Assembly (NCBI GenBank): GCA_003150405.1
Contig: QAMM01000009.1
Span: 62,001 to 126,000, forward strand
Source of the DNA: Clostridiales bacterium
Lineage (GTDB): Bacteria; Bacillota; Clostridia; Oscillospirales; Ruminococcaceae
Length of the DNA: 64,000 nucleotides
Reading direction: 5' to 3'
The notes beneath the pieces were generated by a model that ran no database searches, was not told the DNA's origin, and saw only the letters and a program-made list of their open reading frames with translations. This document shows positions 27,442 through 36,222 of the stretch, piece by piece (position 1 is the first letter of the stretch; each line of letters starts with the position of its first letter). Both the position numbers and the translations under genes were made by a program.

Positions 27442-29178
27442 TTAACGCATCAATCCCATTTTTTCAAGTACTTTTGCTACTTTTTTCCCGCCTGGAATCA
27501 TCTCAAAATCGCTCTTTTCAACAGCTTTGAGGCAAACAGCGGTAATCAGGTAAAAAATTGCGGCCGCCAATATAGCAGTGGAAAGAGAGAGCTGTATGCT
27601 GCAAACGCGGGAGCAAAGGGAAAAAGCAGTTGCTGCGGCAATTCCGCAGAGAATACTGGCAATGAGCGGCCGCACAAAAATACTGGAGTAGTGAAATTTC
27701 ATTCCGGTAATTTTTACCAACGCCGTCAACTCCAGAATTAAGATAACAACATAGCATAAAACCGAAGCCAACGCGGCGCCATGGACGTTGACCGCCGGGA
27801 TTGACATCAGCACCATGTTGAACAGCAGCTTGACACACCCGCCAATGACCATGTGCTTCACCGGCAGCTTTGCATAACCCAGCGCCTGCAAAACGCTGAA
27901 CAGCAGCATGGATCCCGCCTGAAAAATCACCCCTATTCCCATGATTGCCAAAACAGGGGTGGCAATATACACTTCTGCCGGGCGGGAGGAAAATAATGCG
28001 GACAAAATGGGTTCTGCCAGTACCGTAATTCCAATTCCACAGGGGATGGACACCAGCATAGTAATGCGGATCACCAGTTCCATGTTGCGGCGGGTATAAT
28101 CCCGGTTGCCGCGCGCCCAGCTCGACGCAATGTTGGGCAGGGCGCTTTTGGCAAATACCCCGGCAATGGCGGGGATAATGCCATAAATAGAAACGGCCAG
28201 GCCGGTATAACATCCGTACAAATAGTTTGGCACATCGGTGAGCGCCATATCCGCCGGAATTGCAGAACCGTAAACTGCAAGCAATTCCGACGCATGCTCC
28301 CGCACAAGAAAATTCAACCGGTTCATCATGGACAGCAGGTCGGCAAATGAAGTGATGTTGAGCACAAACCCACCCAGACAGATGGGAAACGCAATGGATA
28401 CAAGCTGCCGAAACAACGCACGTCGGCCTTGCGGAGTTGGGGATGCCTTGCGTTCCAAATCGGTAATACTGTCGTTGTGGTGATAGCGAATCATCAAATA
28501 AAGAGCGCCGACCAGGTTACTGATGCTGACGCCGATGATTGAAGCCGCCGCCGCGTAGGGCACTGCGGCGGCGCCAACCTGGGAGGCTTCCTCTACATAG
28601 GTGCCGAAAACAAAACCGGTCGCCTCAAACTGGCTCTGCGCGTAGGACATGACCCAAATTGCAAGTCCCAGCCCCGCCGCGAGCTTGGAAACCATCTCCA
28701 CCACCTGGGAAACGGCAGTGGGGCGCATATCACACAGGCCCTCAAAGTAACCGCGGTAAGCGGAAATGATACAGCCGAACAGGATGGTCGGCGCAATAGC
28801 GGCCACCGACCAGTAGGCATTGGGATTTTTCACCGCGTGGACAAAGAAATCCGAAACACCAAGCATCAGCGCCGTGCCGGCAATCCCGGTCGCGAGGTAA
28901 AAGAGCATGGAAATCCGAAAAATCCGGCGTACATCGCGGTAGCGCCCAAGCACTGAATTTTCAGCGATCATTTTGGAGACCGCCGCCGGAAGGCCGCCCA
29001 CTGCTAAGGAGTAGATGGGCGAAAACAGCATAAAAGAGGTGTTGTAGTACCCCATGCCAACACCGCCCAGGATGTTGGTGAGCGGTATTTTAAACACCAG
29101 TCCGAGGATCTTGACGATTATAAGCGAAACGGCAAGAATAGCCGCGCCGTGGATAAAACTCTGCCGGTTCGATTTCAT
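27442..29178 (-). CDS. SpoVB/YabM-like MOP-superfamily lipid flippase
   Basis: A 578-residue polytopic membrane protein (about 14 helices) of the polysaccharide transporter branch of the MOP family. In Bacillus, SpoVB and YabM are close relatives involved in cortex peptidoglycan precursor export. Start ATG 29178 (MKSNRQSFIHGAAILAVSLI) has GGAGG eight bases upstream; a longer reading to 29409 is not supported. Position just before mazG fits yabM-yabN, so YabM and SpoVB are equally good names. The leader holds competing hairpins. Confidence 0.88.
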   Translation of the reverse strand: MKSNRQSFIHGAAILAVSLIIVKILGLVFKIPLTNILGGVGMGYYNTSFMLFSPIYSLAVGGLPAAVSKMIAENSVLGRYRDVRRIFRISMLFYLATGIAGTALMLGVSDFFVHAVKNPNAYWSVAAIAPTILFGCIISAYRGYFEGLCDMRPTAVSQVVEMVSKLAAGLGLAIWVMSYAQSQFEATGFVFGTYVEEASQVGAAAVPYAAAASIIGVSISNLVGALYLMIRYHHNDSITDLERKASPTPQGRRALFRQLVSIAFPICLGGFVLNITSFADLLSMMNRLNFLVREHASELLAVYGSAIPADMALTDVPNYLYGCYTGLAVSIYGIIPAIAGVFAKSALPNIASSWARGNRDYTRRNMELVIRITMLVSIPCGIGITVLAEPILSALFSSRPAEVYIATPVLAIMGIGVIFQAGSMLLFSVLQALGYAKLPVKHMVIGGCVKLLFNMVLMSIPAVNVHGAALASVLCYVVILILELTALVKITGMKFHYSSIFVRPLIASILCGIAAATAFSLCSRVCSIQLSLSTAILAAAIFYLITAVCLKAVEKSDFEMIPGGKKVAKVLEKMGLMR

Positions 29179-29191
29179 GTCCTGCCCTCCA

Positions 29192-29250
29192 GGGGCGGAA
29201 AAAACCGCCCGTGTTGTCATACCACATTGTATGAACAAGCAGGGGCGGTT
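29192..29250 (-). terminator. Terminator of the recJ-PNP run with a competing hairpin
   Basis: On the minus strand AACCGCCCC (29242-29250) pairs with GGGCGGTT (29203-29210) around an inner stem, followed by TTTTTT: a terminator just after the PNP gene. GGGCGG can also pair with CCGCCC (29192-29197) across the T tract, and the latter overlaps a GCCC-CTGGA-GGGC hairpin containing the next gene's ribosome binding site. Confidence 0.65.
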
Positions 29251-29255
29251 ATACG

Positions 29256-30080
29256 CTAGATTTTTGTAAGGATGCCGCACAGCAGGCGGATAAAATCCTC
29301 TGAGCGCCGGGCAGCGGTTTCGGTCACATCGTCGTCCGAAAGCGGGGTGAGTGAAATTCCGGCCGCCGGGTTGGTGATACAGGAAATACCGAGTGTCCGC
29401 ATACCGCACTGGGCCGCAGCAATCGCCTCCGCAACGGTGGACATTCCCACCGCGTCGGCGCCAAGTGCGCGCAGCGCGCGGATCTCCGCAGGCGTTTCGT
29501 ACTGCGGGCCTGGCATATAGGCGTAAACGCCTTCGCGCGGCGGCAGGTGCAGCTCCTTTATCACCGCAAGAGCGGTTTGACGTAAACTCTTGTCATAGGC
29601 GTTTGACATATCGAAAAAGCGCGGGCCAAACGCCGGAAGGTGCGGACCACGTACCGGGCTGTCGTCAAAAAAGTAGAGGTGGTCGGAAATACACATAAAA
29701 TCCCCGACCGAAAGCTCCGGCGCAATGCCGCCCGCCGCATTGGTGAGGATGAGGTTTTTCACCCCGAGCAGGTGGAGCACCCGGACAAAAAAGGCGGTAT
29801 CCGCAAGCGAATACCCCTCGTAAGCGTGTACCCGCCCCGATAGGATGTACACCGGCCTGCCCTCAACCCGACCGCACAGTAATTCCCCCTTATGCGCTTG
29901 GTTGGTGGTGCCCGGCGCATGCGGGATATCGCAGTACGGCACCGCATACCCCTCCCGCACCCGGGCTGTGAACCCGTCAAGGCCGGAGCCGAGCACCACA
30001 GCGGTATCCGCCCCATTTGGAAAACGGCCGCGGAGAAAATCCGCGGCCTGTTTGTACTGTTCCATCGTCAAAGCGTTCAT
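29256..30080 (-). CDS. Purine-nucleoside phosphorylase (trimeric type)
   Basis: Cleaves inosine and guanosine type nucleosides with phosphate to base and ribose-1-phosphate. The 274 residues show VVLGSGLDGF (phosphate loop, about 29-38), SGRVHAYEGY and LTNAAGGI, as in the trimeric PNP I family. Start ATG 30080 overlaps the stop of the zinc-ribbon gene by one base (TGATG) with GGAGG upstream. Confidence 0.93.
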   Translation of the reverse strand: MNALTMEQYKQAADFLRGRFPNGADTAVVLGSGLDGFTARVREGYAVPYCDIPHAPGTTNQAHKGELLCGRVEGRPVYILSGRVHAYEGYSLADTAFFVRVLHLLGVKNLILTNAAGGIAPELSVGDFMCISDHLYFFDDSPVRGPHLPAFGPRFFDMSNAYDKSLRQTALAVIKELHLPPREGVYAYMPGPQYETPAEIRALRALGADAVGMSTVAEAIAAAQCGMRTLGISCITNPAAGISLTPLSDDDVTETAARRSEDFIRLLCGILTKI

Positions 30081-30451
30081 CAGCCCTCCGCATCCATCAG
30101 ACGGCTGCCGCATTTGACGCAGTAAACCGCCTCCTGCGGGTTTTTGGCGCCGCAGGTATCACAAACCACCTGGTTCTTCAATGCAGCGAGCTTCGCCTCG
30201 GTTGAAGCACGCTCCTCCACAAAGCCGTCAATCTCTTCTACAACCGAAGAAATCAGGTCGGCGTCCTCGTAATTTGCCTTTTTCATGTTATAAACAGCGC
30301 TGCCGAGCTTTTCATACGCCCTGCGAATGTCCGAATTAATTTGAGAAACCTGTAGCTTGAGCCTGGAAATTTCCACAACCCGCTCCGCCTTTTTTCCCGC
30401 AGTTTCTGCAAAATCCTTCGCTTTATCCACAACATCATCGAACGTAGCCAT
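30080..30451 (-). CDS. Coiled-coil protein with C-terminal zinc ribbon
   Basis: A 123-residue protein: a basic helical/coiled-coil part (MATFDDVVDKAKDFAETAGKKAERVVEISRL..., about 1-85) and a C-terminal zinc ribbon CDTCGAKNP...YCVKCGSRL (about 95-118). No known function. ATG 30451 has AAAGGGG upstream, and homologous short proteins start with this sequence. Coupled to the PNP gene. Confidence 0.8.
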   Translation of the reverse strand: MATFDDVVDKAKDFAETAGKKAERVVEISRLKLQVSQINSDIRRAYEKLGSAVYNMKKANYEDADLISSVVEEIDGFVEERASTEAKLAALKNQVVCDTCGAKNPQEAVYCVKCGSRLMDAEG

Positions 30452-30516
30452 TCTACTGCCCCTTTCCGGTAAACCGTTTTCTTCTAGTGCTATTATAATC
30501 CCCCAAACGCAGGAAT

Positions 30517-31461
30517 TCAACCAATAAACTCCTGTAAAAGCGATTTTACAGGTACCCTTTTCACTGGGATTTCCCCAAAGTGAAGCAGCTTCCGGTAAAG
30601 CTGCAGCGCCTCCGGGCCATAGGCCTCATGCTCGGTCAGTGCCATGAGCAGCGGAGTCAGCAGCGGCTTGTAAACCAACGGTTCATAGCTGTAAACCGTG
30701 TTAAGCATTGCATCGGCATAAGGGTAAAACGGCCTGATATACAGATCCTCCCCCTCACAGACACCCGGCCACATGCCAAAAGTCACATCCACTGAAGCCC
30801 CGCGGTGTCGGTAATCCCGGATGGCGCGCCGCACAAACCGCACCTCACGGGAGGTGAGGACGGTCTCGTCCCCATCGACGAAGGCGCTGTCCACATCCAT
30901 ACAAATTTTGAAGAACGCTCCATAATCCAACCCGTAGGTGAGCAGCGGATTGAGTGCGTGAAGGCCCTCAATGAGCACAACGCTGTCCCTGTCAAGCTTT
31001 AAAAGCTCGCTTTTTTCGCTGGCGCGGGCGGTGAGAAAATCATAATGCGGCAAAACGGCCTCCCCGTGGTACATCAGTGACCAAAGGGTACGGTTGACCG
31101 CACTGAGGTTGATGGAATGCACCGAATCATACCGGATAGAGCCATCCGGATTCCGCCGCATCTCAGAGGGCTGCTTGAAAAAATTATCCAGCGAAAGCAC
31201 AACCGGGTTTAACCCATGCTGTTTCAGCTCGTCGGTCAGCCGGTAGCTCGTTGTGGTTTTGCCGGAACCGGACGGGCCGGAAATGAGGATCATTTTATGG
31301 AGCTTCCAGCCATCGAGGTAACGCTCCACGGTGCTTCTGATTGTTTCCAGATAAGCGTTTTCGGCCGCGTCAATCAGCCCCGCCATATCCTGTTCGCACA
31401 GCCGGTTAATGGCGGACGCATCCAGCCGTTTATTCTGTTTTGCAAAATCCTTCCCGCTCAT
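30517..31461 (-). CDS. Uridine kinase-like P-loop kinase
   Basis: A 314-residue kinase of the phosphoribulokinase/uridine kinase family. Walker A ISGPSGSGKTTTSYRL lies near residues 59-74, with DNFFKQP and VLIEGLHALNP downstream. The N-terminal 55 residues look helical and lack the TGS-like extension of the longer (~550 residue) clostridial nucleoside kinases. Substrate unproven. It overlaps hemZ by 32 bases and is probably co-translated. Confidence 0.83.
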   Translation of the reverse strand: MSGKDFAKQNKRLDASAINRLCEQDMAGLIDAAENAYLETIRSTVERYLDGWKLHKMILISGPSGSGKTTTSYRLTDELKQHGLNPVVLSLDNFFKQPSEMRRNPDGSIRYDSVHSINLSAVNRTLWSLMYHGEAVLPHYDFLTARASEKSELLKLDRDSVVLIEGLHALNPLLTYGLDYGAFFKICMDVDSAFVDGDETVLTSREVRFVRRAIRDYRHRGASVDVTFGMWPGVCEGEDLYIRPFYPYADAMLNTVYSYEPLVYKPLLTPLLMALTEHEAYGPEALQLYRKLLHFGEIPVKRVPVKSLLQEFIG

Positions 31462-32917
31462 AAAACGCTTTCACCTTACCTTTCCGTTCCAGCATTTCCC
31501 CAAACTGCCCAATGTATTCATACGGAAATTTATAATTGAAAATGCGTTCAATGTATCCGCTTTGTTGGTCGACCAGCTTGCTCACCGCACCTGCTCCAAA
31601 CGCGAGGACGGTCTCAAGCTCCTCCATCATATAAATGTTGTAAATTCCTTCATATCCCGGCTTGCAGAAGCCGACGTTTTCCAGGTTTTGCAGCGTGTTT
31701 TTCTGCCGGTAAAGATAATAAGGCAGGTACCCTGCCTCCCCAAGCATTTGCTGGGCGGCGTCTGCCATTTCCGCAGTGGGATTGCGCCGGACCTCAGCAA
31801 TCGCTTCTGCGTCGTTGTAAAGGTTTGACGAACGCTTGACCGACAGGGTGTGCACCGTAATGTTTTCCGGCGCAAGGGAAAGGGCGGTCTGCATGGTTGC
31901 ATGGAAGCCCTCAAGAGTATCCCCTTTCAGGCCTGCAATGAAGTCCATATTGATGTTGTCAAAACCGAGCTCCCGTGCGAGCTGGTAACATTCCACCACC
32001 TGCGCAGCAGTGTGCTTCCGCCCAATCTTCCGCAGAACCTCGTCATCAAAGCTCTGTGGGTTAATGCTGATGCGTGTCGCCCCCGCCGCCCGGATAGCCT
32101 CCAGCTTTTCCCGGGTGATGGTATCCGCACGTCCGGCTTCTACGGTATATTCCAGCAGGCCGGACAGATCAAACGCTTCCTCCAGCGTGCCAAACAATCG
32201 GGCAAGCTGTTCCGCCTCCAGCACTGTCGGGGTGCCGCCGCCAAAATAAACCGTTTTGGGCACAAGCCCAAGCTGCTTTGTCAGCTTGGCCGTTTCGCGG
32301 ATTTCATCACAAAGGCGATCCAGGTAATCCGGGATGAGCTTTTTTGCCTGCTCGACCGAATGGGAAACAAAGGAGCAGTACTGGCAGCGGGACGGGCAGA
32401 ACGGAATGGAGACATAAATGCTGAAATCCCGCTTCCGGATGGCAGAAGCCACCGGACGCTGGATGCGCGCAATATCAATCAGCAGCCTTGTTTTTTGCGG
32501 CGTGACCTTTAAGTCCCGCTCAAATGCTGTTACAATCTGCTCCTCGCTCTGCTCCGCAAGGCGCTGGGACACCAGCTTTACCGGCCGGATGCCAGTGAGG
32601 ATTCCCCATTTTGGGTGCAGTCCGGTGAATTCCTCCAGAATTTCATAAATCATCACGGCAAAAACCCGCTCACATTCTGCCGAATAATCGGCTCTGGAAC
32701 GGTCTACCGTCTGAATACAGCTCATTACCTCGCCGTGGTAATGCACCGTCACAGTGAGGCGCGCTTCATTTTCTTCTTCGGTACGGGTCGTTACAACAGC
32801 ATTTTCGTCGTCCCCCGCACCGTCGTAAACAATGCCGAGCTTGATGAGGGGAAAAAACATCTTGATCAGATGTTCCAGCTCATATTTATAGGTATGTCCG
32901 TTGAGGTATAGCGTCAT
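31430..32917 (-). CDS. hemZ: HemZ-like radical SAM protein (coproporphyrinogen dehydrogenase family)
   Basis: A 495-residue protein with an N-terminal ~150-residue HemZ-specific region and a radical SAM core. The cluster motif is CPSRCQYC (CxxxCxxC) near residue 170, with GGGTPT and a downstream HemN-type SPASM-free end. HemZ relatives resemble coproporphyrinogen III dehydrogenase, but their real substrate in anaerobes is uncertain. No other haem gene is nearby, so the function is left open. It overlaps the MBL gene by four bases. Confidence 0.88.
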   Translation of the reverse strand: MTLYLNGHTYKYELEHLIKMFFPLIKLGIVYDGAGDDENAVVTTRTEEENEARLTVTVHYHGEVMSCIQTVDRSRADYSAECERVFAVMIYEILEEFTGLHPKWGILTGIRPVKLVSQRLAEQSEEQIVTAFERDLKVTPQKTRLLIDIARIQRPVASAIRKRDFSIYVSIPFCPSRCQYCSFVSHSVEQAKKLIPDYLDRLCDEIRETAKLTKQLGLVPKTVYFGGGTPTVLEAEQLARLFGTLEEAFDLSGLLEYTVEAGRADTITREKLEAIRAAGATRISINPQSFDDEVLRKIGRKHTAAQVVECYQLARELGFDNINMDFIAGLKGDTLEGFHATMQTALSLAPENITVHTLSVKRSSNLYNDAEAIAEVRRNPTAEMADAAQQMLGEAGYLPYYLYRQKNTLQNLENVGFCKPGYEGIYNIYMMEELETVLAFGAGAVSKLVDQQSGYIERIFNYKFPYEYIGQFGEMLERKGKVKAFYEREGFCKTE

Positions 32918-33537
32918 AAGTCTGCTCCCAAAAAAGGATTGGTGCGCCGTTCGGTTTCCAGCGTGGTTTCCGGCCCATGGCCTGGCAGGACGCGGTAGTC
33001 CCCGTCAAGCCCCGCAAGGGTTTGCAAAGAGACCGACAGCGCACGGATATCGCCGCCGTAAAAATCGGTGCGGCCCATAGAACCGGCAAACAGGGTGTCG
33101 CCGGAAAACAGCAGATCCCCGCAAATATAAACACAGGAGCCTTTGGTGTGCCCGGGCGTATGCAATACCTGAAACGGCATGCCGCCTGCGGTGAACTGTT
33201 CACCGTCGGTCAAAATGTGGTCTGCGGACACCGGCGGTACCGTTATGCCAACCTCGGCGGCAACATTCTTTTCCGGGTCAGACAGCAGTTCTTCATCCAA
33301 CGCGTGTATCCAGACCTTGGCGCCATACTGCCCTTTAAGCTCCGCCACAGCTCCAATGTGATCAAAATGGCCGTGGGTAAGCAAAATATCGGTCAAGGTC
33401 AGCCCATTCTGCTCCAATGCCTCGGCTATTTTCTCCGGAGACGCGCCCGGATCAACGGCGACTGCCGCTTCGGTGCGCTCCCAGACCAGGTAGCAGTTGA
33501 CGGCAAGCGGGCCGACGGTTAGCTGTTTTATCTTCAT
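32914..33537 (-). CDS. MBL-fold metallo-hydrolase (glyoxalase II-like)
   Basis: A 207-residue zinc hydrolase of the beta-lactamase fold. It has LTHGHFDHIGAV (HxHxDH, about 53-64), HTPGHTKGS (about 126-134), SGDTLF and a final GHGPETT. Small proteins of this group are annotated as hydroxyacylglutathione hydrolase-like; the substrate is unknown. ATG 33537 (KIKQLTVGPL) follows GAAGGAG by 7 bases and is preferred over TTG 33552. It sits between dtd and hemZ. Confidence 0.88.
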   Translation of the reverse strand: MKIKQLTVGPLAVNCYLVWERTEAAVAVDPGASPEKIAEALEQNGLTLTDILLTHGHFDHIGAVAELKGQYGAKVWIHALDEELLSDPEKNVAAEVGITVPPVSADHILTDGEQFTAGGMPFQVLHTPGHTKGSCVYICGDLLFSGDTLFAGSMGRTDFYGGDIRALSVSLQTLAGLDGDYRVLPGHGPETTLETERRTNPFLGADL

Positions 33538-33548
33538 AGGGTACTCCT

Positions 33549-34007
33549 TCAACGTTTTGTGAGAAAATCCGTGTCAAGAAGAATGGTCACCGGGCCGTCA
33601 TTGACCAGAGAAACCTTCATATCTGCGCCGAATTTCCCGGTGATTACCCGGCCAGCGCAGAGTTCGCGCATCCGGGCGACAAAATGCTCATAAAGCGGCT
33701 CTGCCTCCTGCGGCGCAGCGCTCCGGTCAAAGGAAGGACGGCGGCCTTTTTTGCAGTCTGCTCCAAGCGTAAAGTTGGAAACTATGAGCAAATCTCCATC
33801 AATGTCGTTGACCGAACGGTTCATCTTATCGTTTTCATCGGTAAAAATGCGGAGACTCGCGGCTTTTTCCGCAAGGATGTCCGCCTGCACCTCTGTATCG
33901 CCCTGCATCACGCCAAGCAGCAGCACAAGCCCTGGCCCAATCGCGCCGCCGTCCACCCCATCAATGATAATGGACGCTTCCGCCGCGCGCTGTAATACCG
34001 CCTTCAT
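33549..34007 (-). CDS. dtd: D-aminoacyl-tRNA deacylase
   Basis: Removes D-amino acids (and glycine from tRNA-Ala) from mischarged tRNA. The 152 residues carry the SNFTLGADCKKGRRPSF segment (SQxT-like site, about 78-94) and the NDGPVTI Gly-Pro motif near the C-terminus. Follows relA by 12 bases, the usual Firmicutes order. ATG 34007 has AAAGGGGAG. Confidence 0.95.
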   Translation of the reverse strand: MKAVLQRAAEASIIIDGVDGGAIGPGLVLLLGVMQGDTEVQADILAEKAASLRIFTDENDKMNRSVNDIDGDLLIVSNFTLGADCKKGRRPSFDRSAAPQEAEPLYEHFVARMRELCAGRVITGKFGADMKVSLVNDGPVTILLDTDFLTKR

Positions 34008-34019
34008 TTCGACTCCCCT

Positions 34020-36200
34020 TTATTGTTTTCCCGAACGCTCCACCGAAATCACGTCTTTGATTTTGGTGAGCTTGGTAATAATGTTTTTCAGCTGTTCCAC
34101 CCCGGCAATGCCGATGGTGACGACAATGTTGGCGTTGCCGTTTTTCAGTTCGCGTGCAAATACCTCATGCACCGGCACACGGAAATTTGCAAGCTCCACC
34201 GTCACATCGGCAAGCAGACCGTTGCGGTCATGTGCCACAATGTCAAGGGTACAGCGGTAATATTTCTCAGCGGAATCCGCCCAGTGCACCGCAATCCAGC
34301 GGTCGCGTTGTTCGGCGTTTCGCATAGAGGCAAGCACATTTACGCAATCCTGTTTGTGGATGGAAACCCCGTGTCCACGGGTGATAAACCCAATGATAGG
34401 GTCGCCCGGAAGCGGTGTACAGCACTGGGAGAATTTTACCAGGCAGTTGTCAATGCCCTCCACCAAAACGCCGCTGCTGCCCTTGTAGGGAGCCTTTGGA
34501 ATATCCGGTGCCACCGGTATTTCACTTTCCGGTTTCGGCTTGTAGTTTTTCACATAATCGTCTTTGATCCGTGCAATGATCTTGGAAAGCAGAATCCCCC
34601 CATAGCCAATAGCTGCGTAAAAATCATCCAGACTGTTACAATGGTACCGCTTGGCAATGGCGAGCAAAAACTCCTCCATTTCCTTTTCCGGCAGCACAAT
34701 CTGGTTGCGCTTGAACTCACGCTCAACCTCTGTTTTTCCCTCCTGCACATTTTCGGTGCGGCGCTCTTTTTTAAACCATGCACGGATTTTATTGCGCGCC
34801 TCGCCGGTTTTGACGATATTTAACCACGCGCGGTTCGGCCCGTGATTGGGCGAGTTGCTGGTGATGATATCCACAACGTCTCCGGTTTTCACCTTGTAGT
34901 CAATCGGCACAATGCGTCCGTCCACCTTTGCCCCGGTCATCCGGTTGCCGACCGCACTGTGGATGGCGTATGCAAAATCAATCACAGTGGAACCCACCGG
35001 CAGGCTTTTTACATCACCCTTTGGCGTAAAGACAAAGACGTCCTCCGCGCCGAGGTCGTTTTTAATGCTGTATACAATTTCCTCAGGGTTTTCATTTTCC
35101 TGCTGGGCTTCTACCAGCCGGCGGATCCAGGCGAACCGCTCCTCCTGCTTGTCCTTGCCCTGAATACCGAGCTTGTATTTCCAGTGGGCGGCAATGCCGT
35201 ATTCTGCCGTGTAGTGCATATCCCAGGTGCGGATTTGAATCTCAAACGGGATGCCTTCCTTGCTCAGCACCGTCGTGTGCAGCGACTGATACATGTTCGC
35301 CTTGGGGGTGGAAATGTAGTCCTTAAAGCGGTTCGGAATCGGGGTGAACATATCGTGCATAATGCCCAAAATGTTATAGCACTCAATGACGGTTGAAGTG
35401 ATGATACGCACCGCGTAGATGTCATAGACCTCATCAAAATCCCGGCCCGCCATATAAACCTTGCGGTAAATACCGTACAGGCTCTTGACCCGCCCTTCAA
35501 TATGGGGCTTCATGTCGTATTCTTCCAGACGGTCGCTGATGCGCTCAATAATACTTGGAATGAAAAACTTGCGGGTGGCATCCTTGAGCTGCAATGTATC
35601 CTCAATTTCTTTCAGCGCAACCGGATCCAGGTACTGGAGCGCCAAATCCTCCAGCTCCTCCTTGACCGCACGGATGCCGAGCCGGTGCGCAATCGGCGCG
35701 TAAATCTCCATTGTTTCCAGCGAGGTGTCCCGCTGTTTCTGCGCCGGGCGGAAAGAAAGGGTGCGCATGTTGTGCAGCCGGTCCGCCAGCTTGATGATGA
35801 TAACCCGGATGTCCTGCGACATGGCAAACAGCATTTTCCGCACATTTTCCGCCTGCTGTTCCTCGCGAGTGGAAAGCGGTATTTTGCTCAGCTTGGTGAC
35901 GCCGTCCACAAGATTTGAAATTTCTTCGCCGAACTCAGACGCAAGCTCCTCTTTGGTGACTGGGGTATCCTCCACAACGTCGTGCAGAAGCGCCGCGCAT
36001 ATGCTCGCCTCGTCCATGCCCAGCTCGACCAGAATGCAGGAAACCGCCAGCGGATGGGTGATATAAGGCTCGCCGGAGTCGCGGCGCTGCCCTTCATGGG
36101 CAGTGCGCGCAAACTCGTACGCCTTGACAATCAAATCCTTGTCATAGGTACGCCCGCTTTCATCAATCGCGTTGATTAAATTGTGCAGTAATGCCGACAT
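34020..36200 (-). CDS. relA: Bifunctional (p)ppGpp synthetase/hydrolase RelA/SpoT
   Basis: Makes and degrades the stringent-response alarmones. The 726 residues comprise an HD hydrolase domain (ALLHDVVEDTPV near 72-83, KLADRLHNMRTL near 135), a synthetase domain (RFKDYISTPKANMYQSLHTTV near 290-310), TGS (VFTPKGDVKSLPVGSTVIDFAY), helical and C-terminal ACT domains. Both catalytic centres look intact. Start ATG 36200 gives the normal length. The gene starts 22 bases after recJ. Confidence 0.96.
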   Translation of the reverse strand: MSALLHNLINAIDESGRTYDKDLIVKAYEFARTAHEGQRRDSGEPYITHPLAVSCILVELGMDEASICAALLHDVVEDTPVTKEELASEFGEEISNLVDGVTKLSKIPLSTREEQQAENVRKMLFAMSQDIRVIIIKLADRLHNMRTLSFRPAQKQRDTSLETMEIYAPIAHRLGIRAVKEELEDLALQYLDPVALKEIEDTLQLKDATRKFFIPSIIERISDRLEEYDMKPHIEGRVKSLYGIYRKVYMAGRDFDEVYDIYAVRIITSTVIECYNILGIMHDMFTPIPNRFKDYISTPKANMYQSLHTTVLSKEGIPFEIQIRTWDMHYTAEYGIAAHWKYKLGIQGKDKQEERFAWIRRLVEAQQENENPEEIVYSIKNDLGAEDVFVFTPKGDVKSLPVGSTVIDFAYAIHSAVGNRMTGAKVDGRIVPIDYKVKTGDVVDIITSNSPNHGPNRAWLNIVKTGEARNKIRAWFKKERRTENVQEGKTEVEREFKRNQIVLPEKEMEEFLLAIAKRYHCNSLDDFYAAIGYGGILLSKIIARIKDDYVKNYKPKPESEIPVAPDIPKAPYKGSSGVLVEGIDNCLVKFSQCCTPLPGDPIIGFITRGHGVSIHKQDCVNVLASMRNAEQRDRWIAVHWADSAEKYYRCTLDIVAHDRNGLLADVTVELANFRVPVHEVFARELKNGNANIVVTIGIAGVEQLKNIITKLTKIKDVISVERSGKQ

Positions 36201-36222
36201 AAATCCATTCCCCAATCCTGAT

